DNA of 64,000 nt. It comes from Pseudomonas anatoliensis. GTDB taxonomy: Bacteria; Pseudomonadota; Gammaproteobacteria; Pseudomonadales; Pseudomonadaceae. Shown here piece by piece: positions 6,452 through 15,301 of the stretch. Under the pieces are notes generated by a model. It was not told where the DNA came from. It saw nothing but the letters and a program-made list of their open reading frames with translations, and ran no database searches. The position numbers and the translations under genes were made by a program. Every line of letters begins with the position of its first letter. Positions within the stretch are counted from its first letter, which is position 1. The DNA lies in assembly GCF_017976235.1 (NCBI RefSeq), contig NZ_JACVHC010000004.1, positions 480,699 to 544,698 of the forward strand, read 5' to 3'.

Positions 6452-8935
6452 TCAGTGGCCATTCCCAGAATGCCCGCCCGAGTGTCCAGCCCCCGGCCCT
6501 TTACCCGCCTCACCCTTGCGACCGCCTTCAGCCTCATGAACCGCCGCAGCCGCCGGTTTCCCGGCCTCTTTGCCCATCTGATCGACAGCCTGCAAATTGC
6601 CCTTGCGCACCGCGTCGACAAATCCCTGATACGGCAGATCCGTCACACCGACCAGACCGAAATGCCCGTTCTCGCCGTCCAGCAAACGCCCGGTCACTGG
6701 TTGATCGAGAAACTGGAACCAGTGAACGCCGACAATCGACGGCTCGTTCAGCGCTTGTTTGAGGAAATTGGCGTACGCCGCGCCGCGATCCTCTTCCTTG
6801 GCCAGTTGCGTCACGCCGCCCCAGAACGGGCCGCGATCGGTCGAGCCAAAGTTGAACTCGGTGATCAATACCGGCTTGTCCAAAGCGCCCAGCGCGGCAA
6901 AGTCATAACCGTCCTGCGGCTTGAGGGTGTACATGTTGAAACTCAACACATCGCAATACTGCGCGCACGACGCCACTGCTTCCGGGGTAGTGACTGCGAA
7001 ACGGCCGCCGAGCAGCAATTGATTCGGGGCGTGCCATTTCAGCGAGTCGGAGATGGTCTTGAAATAAGTGTCAGCGAAGACTTTCTGGAAGTATTTGAAA
7101 TCGGCTTCGATTTCCGGATGCTCAGGGTTCGGCACGGGCGGCACGAAACCCGGATCTTCCATCAATTCCCACGCCGGCAGATCGATGCCCCATGCCTTCG
7201 ACAGCCCTGCCTGATTGCGGTACTTGTCGCGCAACTGCTTGAGGAACGCGCGTTTGGCCGGTACGTCGGTGGTCATTTTCAACGTGCCGTAAGCCAGCGC
7301 GTAACGCGATTGCGCATCGTCGCCGGGACCGGCCCACGCCAGTTCGTTGTCGGCGAAGTAGCCGATCAGCCACGGATCGTCGCGATGATCGCGGGCAGCG
7401 ATGGCCACGGCACGCTCGGTCGCCATGGCAAAACGCGGGTCGAACGGATCGGGCATCGCGCCCCACCAGTCGTTGCCAGTGCTGATGCTGGTGTAATCGC
7501 CGACAATCGACAGCGGCAATGTGTACGGCACGCGCTCGGCATCGACCACAGCATCTGCACTCCAGTTGCCGAGGGTGTTGAAACCCCAGGCTTGCAGACG
7601 ATCGAGGGTATGACTGGCCCACTTCTGCTCGTCGATCGTGGCAGTGCACGGCGCGTTAGCGGGCGGTTGGGCAGTTGGCGCAACCGATTCCGCTTTGGCC
7701 GCCTCAGCGACGCCAGCCTTGGGTTGCTCAGACGTGGCAATCGGCTCTGCGGCATTGACGGCGGTTTCCTCAACCGCGCCAGCCTTGGCCGCTTCGGCCA
7801 CACCGGCCTTGGCGTCGCTGTCGGGTTTGCACGGTTCGCCATTCAAGCGTTGCAGGTTGGCGCCGTAGAAATCGTACCAGCGCCCGCTGCCATAACCTCG
7901 GCCCTGATCGGCGCCGTTGCCGCCACGGTTATCGCCTTCGCCGAAATGGATGGCGAGGGGTTCGCCGGGTTTGGGCAGGGATTCGAACATCCACTCGCGA
8001 CCGGCCACGTAGGTCTGATTGACCTCGGGGCTGACGGTGTTGACGCCGAGGGAGTAGAACGGATGCCCTTCAGGCGTCACCAGGTACCAGCGGCCGTCAC
8101 GTTTTTCGGTGCGGAAGAAACCGCTGGCCTTGAACGCAGGACCTTTGCTCCAGCCACCGAACTTGTCCAGTGAGGACTTTTCACGCTCGGCGAGCCAGGT
8201 TTTCAGCTGTTGCTGTTCCTTGGCGGCGGCGGATTTGAGTTGTTCGTCGCTGGTGACTTTTTCTGGCCATTTGCTGCGGGTCGATTGACCGTAAGCGTCG
8301 ACCAGATTGCCGTACACCGCTTGCGTGATCCCCTCGCCGTCCTGCACGCCAAAGCGCTCGAGCAGCAGGCTCTGGGCAACTTTCGGCTGATCCATCGACA
8401 GGCTCACCGATACCACTTGGCTGCGATCAATCTCACCGCTGCTGCTGGCCAGCAGAATGCGCTGGCCATCTATGGTCGTCGGCATCGGTGGGCCGGCCTT
8501 CATGCCCTGGCTCAGTGGCGAACTTGCCACCAACGGCACCAGCAAGGTTTGCGCCGGGCCCGCCGGCAGATCGACGCGACTGGTCAGCGTCTGGCCGTTG
8601 TTGCTTTGAATCTGCACGTAGACCGTCACGGCCCAGTTCATCGCGCTCTGAATGCGCAGGCTCATCATCCCGGACTGCGACCAGTCCCAGGCGCCGGTTT
8701 GCGGGGTCAGACGCAACGTCGGACGCGCCGCGGCGTTGAACGTCACCCGGCGCAGCACTTCACCTTCAGCGGTTTGCTCGGCGTTGGCTTGCGGCAGGTC
8801 GGCGTTTTCCGTGGCGATCTTCACCACGTCGGCGGGACGGACAAAGTTGAACAACGTCTGCTGGCCAGCAGGCGCCGCCAGCAACGGAGCAGCAAAGATC
8901 AAGGCAAATACGGCAGGCAACGAACGGCGGATCAT
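6452..8935 (-). CDS. secreted beta-agarase-like glycoside hydrolase
   Basis: The 827-residue product has a Sec signal peptide (MIRRSLPAVFALIFAAPLLA). ATG 8935 is preferred to the TTG nine codons upstream because it gives a clean signal peptide and has AGGGAG before it. A beta-rich N-terminal domain is followed from about residue 260 by a catalytic-type TIM-barrel region with FRTEKRDGRWYLVTPEGHPFYSLGVNTV, RLQAWGFNTLGNWS, WLIGYFADNEL and LITEFNFGSTDRGPFWGG, as in agarase-related hydrolases. The ADNEL and ITEFNFG segments are plausible acid/base and nucleophile sites. A low-complexity Ala/Glu/Lys insert with two KAGVAEAAKA units interrupts the barrel near residues 375-435, and the protein ends in a Gly/His-rich tail. 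True substrate is unknown; agar hydrolysis should not be assumed. Confidence 0.75.
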   Translation of the reverse strand: MIRRSLPAVFALIFAAPLLAAPAGQQTLFNFVRPADVVKIATENADLPQANAEQTAEGEVLRRVTFNAAARPTLRLTPQTGAWDWSQSGMMSLRIQSAMNWAVTVYVQIQSNNGQTLTSRVDLPAGPAQTLLVPLVASSPLSQGMKAGPPMPTTIDGQRILLASSSGEIDRSQVVSVSLSMDQPKVAQSLLLERFGVQDGEGITQAVYGNLVDAYGQSTRSKWPEKVTSDEQLKSAAAKEQQQLKTWLAEREKSSLDKFGGWSKGPAFKASGFFRTEKRDGRWYLVTPEGHPFYSLGVNTVSPEVNQTYVAGREWMFESLPKPGEPLAIHFGEGDNRGGNGADQGRGYGSGRWYDFYGANLQRLNGEPCKPDSDAKAGVAEAAKAGAVEETAVNAAEPIATSEQPKAGVAEAAKAESVAPTAQPPANAPCTATIDEQKWASHTLDRLQAWGFNTLGNWSADAVVDAERVPYTLPLSIVGDYTSISTGNDWWGAMPDPFDPRFAMATERAVAIAARDHRDDPWLIGYFADNELAWAGPGDDAQSRYALAYGTLKMTTDVPAKRAFLKQLRDKYRNQAGLSKAWGIDLPAWELMEDPGFVPPVPNPEHPEIEADFKYFQKVFADTYFKTISDSLKWHAPNQLLLGGRFAVTTPEAVASCAQYCDVLSFNMYTLKPQDGYDFAALGALDKPVLITEFNFGSTDRGPFWGGVTQLAKEEDRGAAYANFLKQALNEPSIVGVHWFQFLDQPVTGRLLDGENGHFGLVGVTDLPYQGFVDAVRKGNLQAVDQMGKEAGKPAAAAVHEAEGGRKGEAGKGPGAGHSGGHSGNGH

Positions 8936-9028
8936 AAGAACGAAGTTCTCCCTAACGACCAAATGGCCAATGGAAAAGCGATGGCAGAGAGATAGACAAC
9001 GCGGCGGGCAAAACTGCCCACCGATGTC

Positions 9029-11173
9029 TCAGGATATTTCACGACGGAAAGGAGGCAACGCATTGAGGATCGCCTTGCCGTAGCGCTGGGTGACCAGCCG
9101 CCGATCGAGCAAGGTGATGGTGCCGCGGTCTTCTTCGGTACGCAGCAGACGACCGCAGGCCTGAACCAGTTTCAGCGAGGCATCGGGCACCGAGATTTCC
9201 ATGAACGGATTGCCGCCCCGGGCTTCGATCCACTCCGCCAGTGCCGCCTCGACCGGATCGTCCGGCACCGAGAACGGGATCTTGGCGATCACCACGTGCT
9301 CGCAATAGGCACCGGGCAAGTCGACGCCCTCGGCAAAACTGGCCAGACCGAACAGCACGCTGGAATCGCCGCCATCGACCCGCGCCTTGTGCTTGTTCAG
9401 GGTTTCCTGTTTCGACAGGTTGCCTTGAATGAACACTTGCTTGCGCCAGTCACGGTCGAGACCGTCGAACACGTCCTGCATCTGTTTGCGCGAAGAAAAC
9501 AGCACCAGCGTGCCCCGTGAGCCTTCGACCAGGTCCGGCAAATCACGGATGATCGCCGCTGTGTGGGCGGGAGCGTCGCGTGGATCGGCCTTCAGGTCCG
9601 GCACGCGCAATACGCCGGCATCGGCGTGATGGAACGGGCTCGGCACCACGGCGGTGACGGCTTTCTTCGGCAGACCGGCGCGCATGCGGAAGCGGTCGAA
9701 CGTGCCGAGTGCGGTCAGGGTTGCCGAGGTGACCAGGCAACCATAGGCGACATTCCACAGACTGCGGCGCAAGGTTTCAGCGGCGAGAATCGGGCTGGCG
9801 TTGACCTCGATATCAAACAGCGAACCGCTTTCGGCCAAGGTCAGCCAACGCGCCATGGGCGGGCTGTCTTCCGGGTCTTCGGCGGTGAACGCGGTCCACA
9901 GTTCCCAATTGCCGGACGCCCGCGACAACAGGCTGCCGAACAGTGGATACCATTCTTCGGCCTGATTGCTGGCGATGCCGATGTTGACCTCGCCATCCAT
10001 GCCTTCCTTGAGCAGGTCGGTCAGGCGCGTGAACAGGTCATTGAGACGGGAGAAGCCTTTTTTCAGCTCGATGCCCATTTCACGCATGTGCTCGGGAATG
10101 ACCCCGGCGACAAAGCGATGGCGCGGCCGCTCACGGCCTTCGACGTCTTCGCCGGGTTTGAAATCGGCAACTTGCTCGCAGGCGCTGAACATGAACTGCT
10201 GCTGGGCCTTGATCTCACGCGCCAGCTCCGGCACTTGCTCGATCAGCTTGCCAAGATCGCCCGGCAGTGGGTGTTGGGCCAACAGTTTGGTGAGGTTCTT
10301 GGCGGTGGTTTCCAGCCAGTCGGCGGTGGAACGCAGGCGCGTGTAATGGGCGAAATGGCCGATAGCCTTGTCCGGCAGGTGATGGCCTTCGTCGAATACG
10401 TAGATGGTGTCGCGGGGGTCCGGCAGCACGGCGCCGCCGCCCAATGCCAGGTCAGCAAGGACCATGTCGTGGTTGGTGACGATGACATCGACTTTGCCCA
10501 TACCTTCGCGCGCCTTGTAAAAGGCGCACTGGCCGAAATTCGGGCAATGGCGGTTGGTGCATTGGCTGTGATCGGTGGTCAGTCGCGCCCAATCGGCGTC
10601 TTCGAGGGCGGTCGACCAGCTGTCGCGGTCGCCGTCCCATTTATTGCCGGCGAGTTTCTCGATCATGCTGGTGAACAGCTTCTGACTGGCCTCATCGACC
10701 TCGATCTTGAAACCTTCCTCTTCGAACAGCTGCGCGGTGGCAGTTTGCGCGTGGCCTTCCTGCAACAGCATGTCGAGTTTGGACAGGCACATATAGCGGC
10801 CCCGGCCCTTGGCCAGCGCGAAGCTGAAATTCAGCCCGCTGTTGCGCATCAGGTCAGGCAAGTCCTTGTAGACGATCTGCTCTTGCAGGGCCACGGTCGC
10901 GGTGGCGATCACCAGGCGTTTGCCGGCAGCTTTCGCCGTCGGAATCGCCGCCAGGCTGTAGGCCACGGTTTTGCCGGTACCGGTGCCGGCTTCCACCGCG
11001 ACAATCGCGGGGTCGCCACTGCGCCGGCCTTCGTCGTCGGTGTCGATATCCCCGAGGACTTTGGCGATTTCAGCGATCATCAGGCGCTGGCCGTAACGCG
11101 GCTTGAGGCTCTTGGCCTCTAGAAAACGCGAGTAGGCGCCCTGGATCGTGGTTTTGAGTTCAGTGCTGATCAT
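9029..11173 (-). CDS. dinG: ATP-dependent DNA helicase DinG
   Basis: The 714-residue protein is a superfamily 2 XPD-like 5'-3' helicase. It has Walker A EAGTGTGKT (residues 61-69), the DEGH box (261-264), and four cysteines placed as in the DinG iron-sulphur domain: C129, C205, C210 and C216. The C-terminal motif VQACGRLLRTEEDRG is the helicase motif VI. DinG unwinds D-loops, R-loops and G-quadruplex DNA and helps replication pass transcription complexes. A LexA-like site lies 22 bases upstream of the start, fitting SOS control as known in E. coli. It is a monocistronic gene here. Confidence 0.95.
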   Translation of the reverse strand: MISTELKTTIQGAYSRFLEAKSLKPRYGQRLMIAEIAKVLGDIDTDDEGRRSGDPAIVAVEAGTGTGKTVAYSLAAIPTAKAAGKRLVIATATVALQEQIVYKDLPDLMRNSGLNFSFALAKGRGRYMCLSKLDMLLQEGHAQTATAQLFEEEGFKIEVDEASQKLFTSMIEKLAGNKWDGDRDSWSTALEDADWARLTTDHSQCTNRHCPNFGQCAFYKAREGMGKVDVIVTNHDMVLADLALGGGAVLPDPRDTIYVFDEGHHLPDKAIGHFAHYTRLRSTADWLETTAKNLTKLLAQHPLPGDLGKLIEQVPELAREIKAQQQFMFSACEQVADFKPGEDVEGRERPRHRFVAGVIPEHMREMGIELKKGFSRLNDLFTRLTDLLKEGMDGEVNIGIASNQAEEWYPLFGSLLSRASGNWELWTAFTAEDPEDSPPMARWLTLAESGSLFDIEVNASPILAAETLRRSLWNVAYGCLVTSATLTALGTFDRFRMRAGLPKKAVTAVVPSPFHHADAGVLRVPDLKADPRDAPAHTAAIIRDLPDLVEGSRGTLVLFSSRKQMQDVFDGLDRDWRKQVFIQGNLSKQETLNKHKARVDGGDSSVLFGLASFAEGVDLPGAYCEHVVIAKIPFSVPDDPVEAALAEWIEARGGNPFMEISVPDASLKLVQACGRLLRTEEDRGTITLLDRRLVTQRYGKAILNALPPFRREIS

Positions 11174-11195
11174 GAATTGTCGGGCGCAAAAAACG

Positions 11196-11211
11196 CTGGA
11201 TAAATTTTCAG
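11196..11211. promoter_or_regulatory. probable LexA (SOS) box upstream of dinG
   Basis: CTGGATAAATTTTCAG fits the CTG-N10-CAG spacing of LexA sites with an AT-rich core, and lies 23-38 bases upstream of the dinG ATG. E. coli dinG is SOS-regulated, which supports the call; the core differs from the best consensus. Confidence 0.5.
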
Positions 11212-11272
11212 TGGTTTCGGATGGCGGCTATCATACCCCGCTAATTAATCCCGCGCAGAACGGAGTGCCCCA

Positions 11273-11737
11273 ATGACACCTTTTAGCCTCGTTTATCCCC
11301 TGCATGTACTGGCCGCTTTAGTCTGGGTCGGCGGCATGTTTTTCGCCTGGATGGTCTTGCGCCCCGCGGCTGTGAAGGCTCTGGACGGACCCAACCGACT
11401 GACCCTGTGGGTGGAAGTGTTTCAAGGTTTTTTCCGCTGGGTCTGGGTTGCGGTGATCGTTCTGCCGATCAGCGGCGTGGGTATGCTGCATCTGCAGCAA
11501 ACCGGGTTTGAGACCGCGCCTAAATACGTGCAGGTGATGATCGGGTTGTACGTGGTGATGACCGCGCTGTTTATCCGCATTCAGGGGTTGATGCTGCCCG
11601 AGTTGCGTAAAGCGGTCGAGGCGAAGGACTGGCCGGCGGGTGCGGCGGTGCTGGGGCGGATTCGGCGGGTGGTGGGACTTAATCTGATTGTCGGATTGGT
11701 GCTGGTGGCGATTGCGGCGGCTCGGCCGATGATGTGA
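11273..11737 (+). CDS. CopD-family integral membrane protein
   Basis: The 154-residue protein has four hydrophobic segments (about 8-28, 52-72, 82-102 and 132-152). The N-terminal HVLAALVWVGGMFFAWMVLRP with an early His in the first helix matches the CopD-like/DUF membrane family found near dinG in pseudomonads. These proteins are thought to be four-helix, possibly metal- or haem-binding, inner-membrane proteins; the substrate is not known. It is divergent from dinG. The start has GGAG about 9 bases upstream. Confidence 0.75.
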   Translation: MTPFSLVYPLHVLAALVWVGGMFFAWMVLRPAAVKALDGPNRLTLWVEVFQGFFRWVWVAVIVLPISGVGMLHLQQTGFETAPKYVQVMIGLYVVMTALFIRIQGLMLPELRKAVEAKDWPAGAAVLGRIRRVVGLNLIVGLVLVAIAAARPMM

Positions 11738-11770
11738 CCTGCTCCACACTTTTTTGCACTGTGAACACTG

Positions 11771-11878
11771 TTGTGGCGAGGGGATTTATCCCCGATGGAC
11801 TGCGCAGCAGTCCCGCTTTTAGATTGAAAAGCAGGGGCCGCTTCGCGGCCCATCGGGGATAAATCCCCTCACCACAAA
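11771..11878. repeat. paired REP element (GTGGCGAGGGGATTTATCCC class)
   Basis: The left arm TTGTGGCGAGGGGATTTATC and its inverse GATAAATCCCCTCACCACAA enclose about 70 bases with smaller internal palindromes (GGGCCGC/GCGGCCC). The same pair recurs at 22969-23090. It lies between two convergent genes. Confidence 0.75.
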
Positions 11879-11895
11879 TTGAATCTCGGTGTTCT

Positions 11896-12654
11896 TTAGA
11901 GGCGTTGCACAGTCACAGCACCCGCCGCCCCCACAGGCCCCGGCTGACCATCAGCCCCAGCCTTGCCGCTCTTGCCGCCATCGGCGCGGTACACGACACA
12001 GCCCTTGGACTTGCCACCCTTCCCCGCCTTGCCGCCAACACCCGCCGGGCCACCGGCGCCGCCAGCCACATTGACCTTGATCAGCTCGACCGGAAACTCG
12101 CGCGGCACTTCAAGACGCACCAGCGCACCCGGTGCACCTGGCTGACCGTCGCTGCCGTCACTGCCATCGGCACCGTGCCCGGCCGAGCCATAGGTGCAGC
12201 CCGGATCTTCACCATTGCCGCCATCGAGCCCGACAAACCCCGGCGCGCCCGTGCCACCGCGCGCATCGACTTGCAGCTGCGGTGCGTTCAATGCCTTGAA
12301 TTGCAGGTTCAGATTGCGCCCTGCGCGGGCGGCTTTTTCATAAGTGCCCGGGGCACCGCGAGCGGTGATCCGGCTGCCTTCGCTCAGTTCTGCGCGATTG
12401 ACTTTCATATCCAGCGCCTGCTCACCCGGCACGATAGCGATCCGCGCTTCATGGCCGAGGCGCAACTCACCGACACTCAGTTCAGTCACATTGGCGGGAA
12501 TCAGCAAGGTGCCGTAATCGGCCACTTCCAGTTTTTCCAGTTGCAAGGTGCCGGCGGTGTTGGGCAGGCGCATCAGGGAATTGGTTTCGACACTGACCAC
12601 CTGGGCACAGGCCAAGGGGCTGATAAATGCAGCGAGCAGACAAAGTTTACGCAT
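11896..12654 (-). CDS. secreted protein with collagen-like Gly-X-Y region
   Basis: The 252-residue product starts with a signal peptide (MRKLCLLAAFISPLACA); a longer upstream frame is rejected because this ATG follows directly on the preceding gene and gives a clean signal. Residues about 20-125 look like a beta-rich domain. The C-terminal half is a glycine-rich, partly triplet-repeating region (GQPGAPGALV, AGGAGGPAGVGGKAGKGGKS, GADGQPGPVGAAG) resembling bacterial collagen-like proteins, with two Cys that could form a disulphide. It overlaps the DUF1145 gene by 8 bases, so translation is probably coupled. Function is unknown; surface or adhesive roles are possible. Confidence 0.7.
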   Translation of the reverse strand: MRKLCLLAAFISPLACAQVVSVETNSLMRLPNTAGTLQLEKLEVADYGTLLIPANVTELSVGELRLGHEARIAIVPGEQALDMKVNRAELSEGSRITARGAPGTYEKAARAGRNLNLQFKALNAPQLQVDARGGTGAPGFVGLDGGNGEDPGCTYGSAGHGADGSDGSDGQPGAPGALVRLEVPREFPVELIKVNVAGGAGGPAGVGGKAGKGGKSKGCVVYRADGGKSGKAGADGQPGPVGAAGAVTVQRL

Positions 12655-12928
12655 GGGAAGAAGCCTCCGGAGCGGCCGGGGCCGGGATGGTTTGCAGGTG
12701 GAATACGCCGAACAACAGGATGCGGCCACGATCACGCCAAGGGTGCGGGCGCCCCTTGAGACTGCGATTGCACAGCAGCATTTCGAGCACATGGATCAGC
12801 AACAGCAGACCGCCGGCCAGATTGACCAACAGGTGCAGCGGATGTACGAACGGCACCAACTGATTGGCCAGTACCACGCAGCAGAACAGCAGGGTCAATA
12901 ATCGCCCCAGCCCCCAGAACACTTTCAT
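12647..12928 (-). CDS. DUF1145 family membrane protein
   Basis: This 93-residue protein has two membrane spans within MKVFWGLGRLLTLLFCCVVLANQLVPF and PLHLLVNLAGGLLLLIHVLEML, followed by the cytoplasmic DRGRILLFGVFHLQTI block typical of DUF1145. The ATG at 12928 has GGGGGAG just upstream, which decides the start over the longer frame. It is the first gene of a two-gene unit with the collagen-like protein. The family has no established function. Confidence 0.8.
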   Translation of the reverse strand: MKVFWGLGRLLTLLFCCVVLANQLVPFVHPLHLLVNLAGGLLLLIHVLEMLLCNRSLKGRPHPWRDRGRILLFGVFHLQTIPAPAAPEASSHA

Positions 12929-13091
12929 ACGCTCCCCCGTGTTGCGAATTATTCTTTGGGCGCACAGTAACGGCTTCTGCGGGGGATAAGCCAGAGGCAA
13001 AAATGAAAAATCATTACGCAGCCGCCAAATGGCTGCCGGATCGACGCTGATCGCCGTCCGGCAGCTCTAGCTTGCGGACTACAGACCCATC

Positions 13092-13814
13092 CTAACGATT
13101 GATATGTAACTCCACGCGACGGTTTTGCGCGCGCCCTTCGTCCGTTGCATTGTCAGCCACTGGCTCACCCTCGCCACGCCCTTCACTGGTGAGTTTGTTC
13201 GGTGAAAGCCCCTGACTCAGCAGGTAAGCCGCCACACTGCTGGCGCGCCGTTCCGACAATGCCTGGTTATAGGCATCGGAGCCTTTACTGTCGGTATGTC
13301 CGATCACCTTGATGCTCACCACGTCGGCGTTGCGCAGTTTGTCCATCAGCGTATCGAGCTGGGCTGTCGCTGCCGGCGTCAGGTCGGACTTGTCGAATGC
13401 AAACAACACGTCGCCGGCATCGCTCAAGGTGACGACTTCGGTTTGCGGCGCCGGTTCGACCGGTTTTTCAACGACCGGATATTGCGGCAGCGGGCAACCA
13501 CGGTGATCGACCGGTGTGTTGGCCGGGGTATCAGGGCAACGGTCACGACGGTCGAATACGCCGTCTTCGTCTTCATCGCCGTCCTGGGCATAACAGATCA
13601 GTCCGCCGGTTAAAATCCCCAGTGCTGCGCCGCCACCGGCCCAGCCAGCGCTTTCAATAGCGCCGAGTCCGCCACCGACCAGCCCGCCAATAAGGCTGCA
13701 GATCGGCCACGTACGTTGATTGAGGGGTGCAGTGCCATCGCTGTGCGTGGCGCAACCGGTGAGCAAACTGCCAAGCAGCAGCACCGGCAAGACGGACCTT
13801 GAGAAAACAGTCAT
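13092..13814 (-). CDS. OmpA-family lipoprotein with Ca-binding type repeat
   Basis: The 240-residue product has a lipoprotein signal ending LLTGC (Cys22), then a glycine-rich hydrophobic region (SLIGGLVGGGLGAI, GGAALGILTGGLI), an Asp-rich thrombospondin-type-3-like calcium motif (DGDEDEDGVFDRRDRCPDTP), a Pro-rich spacer and a full OmpA-like domain (about 125-240: FAFDKSDLTPAA, VIGHTDSKGSDAYNQALSERRA, NRRVELHI). It should tether the outer membrane to peptidoglycan. It is a tandem paralogue of the gene at 13904-14599, which lies upstream on the same strand with an 89-base gap. AGGAG precedes the start. Confidence 0.9.
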   Translation of the reverse strand: MTVFSRSVLPVLLLGSLLTGCATHSDGTAPLNQRTWPICSLIGGLVGGGLGAIESAGWAGGGAALGILTGGLICYAQDGDEDEDGVFDRRDRCPDTPANTPVDHRGCPLPQYPVVEKPVEPAPQTEVVTLSDAGDVLFAFDKSDLTPAATAQLDTLMDKLRNADVVSIKVIGHTDSKGSDAYNQALSERRASSVAAYLLSQGLSPNKLTSEGRGEGEPVADNATDEGRAQNRRVELHINR

Positions 13815-13903
13815 TGTGAAAGCTCCTGTGTCACCGGCCCATACCGGTTACACAGGAGTAAAGACCCGCATCCGCGACTGCACAAGCCGCGGATGCAAGA
13901 GGA

Positions 13904-14599
13904 CTAGCGGTTGATTTTGATTTCAGTACGACGGTTCTGTGCACGACCGTCAGCGGTTTTGTTATCCGCAACTGGCTGGCTTTCACCGGCACCGGTCACC
14001 GAAACGAAGCTGCCTTGCGGTATGCCGCTCTCGACCAGGTACTTGACCACTGAATGCGCGCGACGGTCCGACAGTTTCTGGTTATAGGCATCGCTGCCCA
14101 CGCTGTCGGTGTGACCGGTGACGGTCAGCTGAGCTGTCGAGGATTCCTGTTTCAGGCGCGTGGCGACCTTGTCGAGCACCATTTTGTCAGCGCCGGTCAG
14201 CGTGGCTTTGTCGAACTGGAAGTGAACATCGCGGATGACGATGGTTTCTTCCTTGACCACTACCGCTTCTTCAACCACCGGCTCAGGGACGGGTGGAGGG
14301 CAACCGTTAGCATCGACCTGCACGCCTTTCGGGGTGCCCGGGCACTTGTCGCGGCTGTCTGGCACGCCATCGCCATCTTCGTCGCCATCTCCATGAACCC
14401 AGCAATACGCCGCCGCCGTACCACCAACAATCAGCGCGCCGTAGCCCGCCCACGCCGAACTCTCGGTCGCGCCGAGGCCGGCACCGATGACACCTCCGAC
14501 CCCCGCACAGGTCGGCCAGTCGGTTTTCTGCAAACCTGCGCAACCAGTCAACACACTGGTTAGCAGAACCAAGGGTAATGCTGTCCGAACTATGCTCAT
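13904..14599 (-). CDS. OmpA-family lipoprotein, tandem paralogue
   Basis: This 231-residue lipoprotein (signal ending VLTGC, Cys20) has the same architecture as its downstream neighbour: glycine-rich hydrophobic pair (VGGVIGAGLGA), calcium-type repeat DGDEDGDGVPDSRDKCPGTP, acidic Val/Glu linker and OmpA domain with FQFDKATLTGADK, VTGHTDSVGSDAYNQKLSDRRAHSV and NRRTEIKI. The two probably arose by tandem duplication. AGGAG lies 7 bases before the ATG. The 200-base gap to the divergent gene at 14800 should hold both promoters. Confidence 0.9.
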   Translation of the reverse strand: MSIVRTALPLVLLTSVLTGCAGLQKTDWPTCAGVGGVIGAGLGATESSAWAGYGALIVGGTAAAYCWVHGDGDEDGDGVPDSRDKCPGTPKGVQVDANGCPPPVPEPVVEEAVVVKEETIVIRDVHFQFDKATLTGADKMVLDKVATRLKQESSTAQLTVTGHTDSVGSDAYNQKLSDRRAHSVVKYLVESGIPQGSFVSVTGAGESQPVADNKTADGRAQNRRTEIKINR

Positions 14600-14799
14600 C
14601 TAGTTTTCTCCTGAGGGATCGGCTTAAAACCGATTCAGGGAGTAAAGACCGGAGTTTTAATCTCCGCCAGCGATAGGCCACTGCTGTTTGCGATAGTGTT
14701 CACAGGACTTTGGCGCTTTTGCTGGAAACCTTGCGAGACAGGGCTCTTTGCCGCCGCAGTCAGGCAGGCTAGTCTTGGCGGTCTGATTGAGGAGCTTCG

Positions 14800-15297
14800 A
14801 TGAACGCCGTCATTTCTTCCCGCACGCCCCAACAGGCGTTAGCCGCTTTGCTGGATCGCTATGCCCCGGCGCGTCTGCTGCTGATCGGCGCCAGTGAGTT
14901 CCCGGCATTGGCCGCTTTTAAAGCAGCCCATCCGGACACCTGCGTGGCCCATGCCGCCCCCGGCGCCTTGCCTGCTGAACTGGCGGCGCGGCGTTTCGAT
15001 CTGGCCCTTGTCGTTGATTGTCTGGAACATTTGCCCAAGCGCGACGGCCTGAATCTGTTGGGTGGCATTCGTAATCTCAACGCCAGTCGCATTGCGGTGC
15101 TGGCGGATCTGTCGGCCAGTGGCTGGCAGGAAACTGATTTCTATTCGCTGGCGCTGCAAGCCAGCGAACGTTTTGCCCGCGATGAGCAGGTTCTGACCCT
15201 GTTCACCTATGACCTGCTTGACTACAAACAAGTCCCCGACTGGCTCAACTCACGGTTCTGGGCCAATCCGGAAAACTTCGGGAAATACTGGTGGTAA
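14800..15297 (+). CDS. DUF6231 family protein (methyltransferase-like fold suspected)
   Basis: The 165-residue protein has an N-terminal pattern like a Rossmann-type methyltransferase: RLLLIGASEFPAL, then DLALVVDCLEHLPKRDGLNLLGGIRNL and RIAVLADL. The classical SAM-binding glycine loop is weak, so activity is uncertain. It ends KYWW, four bases before the YchJ gene, so the two form an operon. GGAG sits 6 bases before the ATG. From memory this pair is conserved in PAO1 (PA1039-PA1040). Confidence 0.75.
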   Translation: MNAVISSRTPQQALAALLDRYAPARLLLIGASEFPALAAFKAAHPDTCVAHAAPGALPAELAARRFDLALVVDCLEHLPKRDGLNLLGGIRNLNASRIAVLADLSASGWQETDFYSLALQASERFARDEQVLTLFTYDLLDYKQVPDWLNSRFWANPENFGKYWW

Positions 15298-15301
15298 TGC
15301 G

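Noticed and set aside
9563..11122. 519-codon open frame on the plus strand
   Set aside because: Mirror frame of dinG; no start signal or domain.
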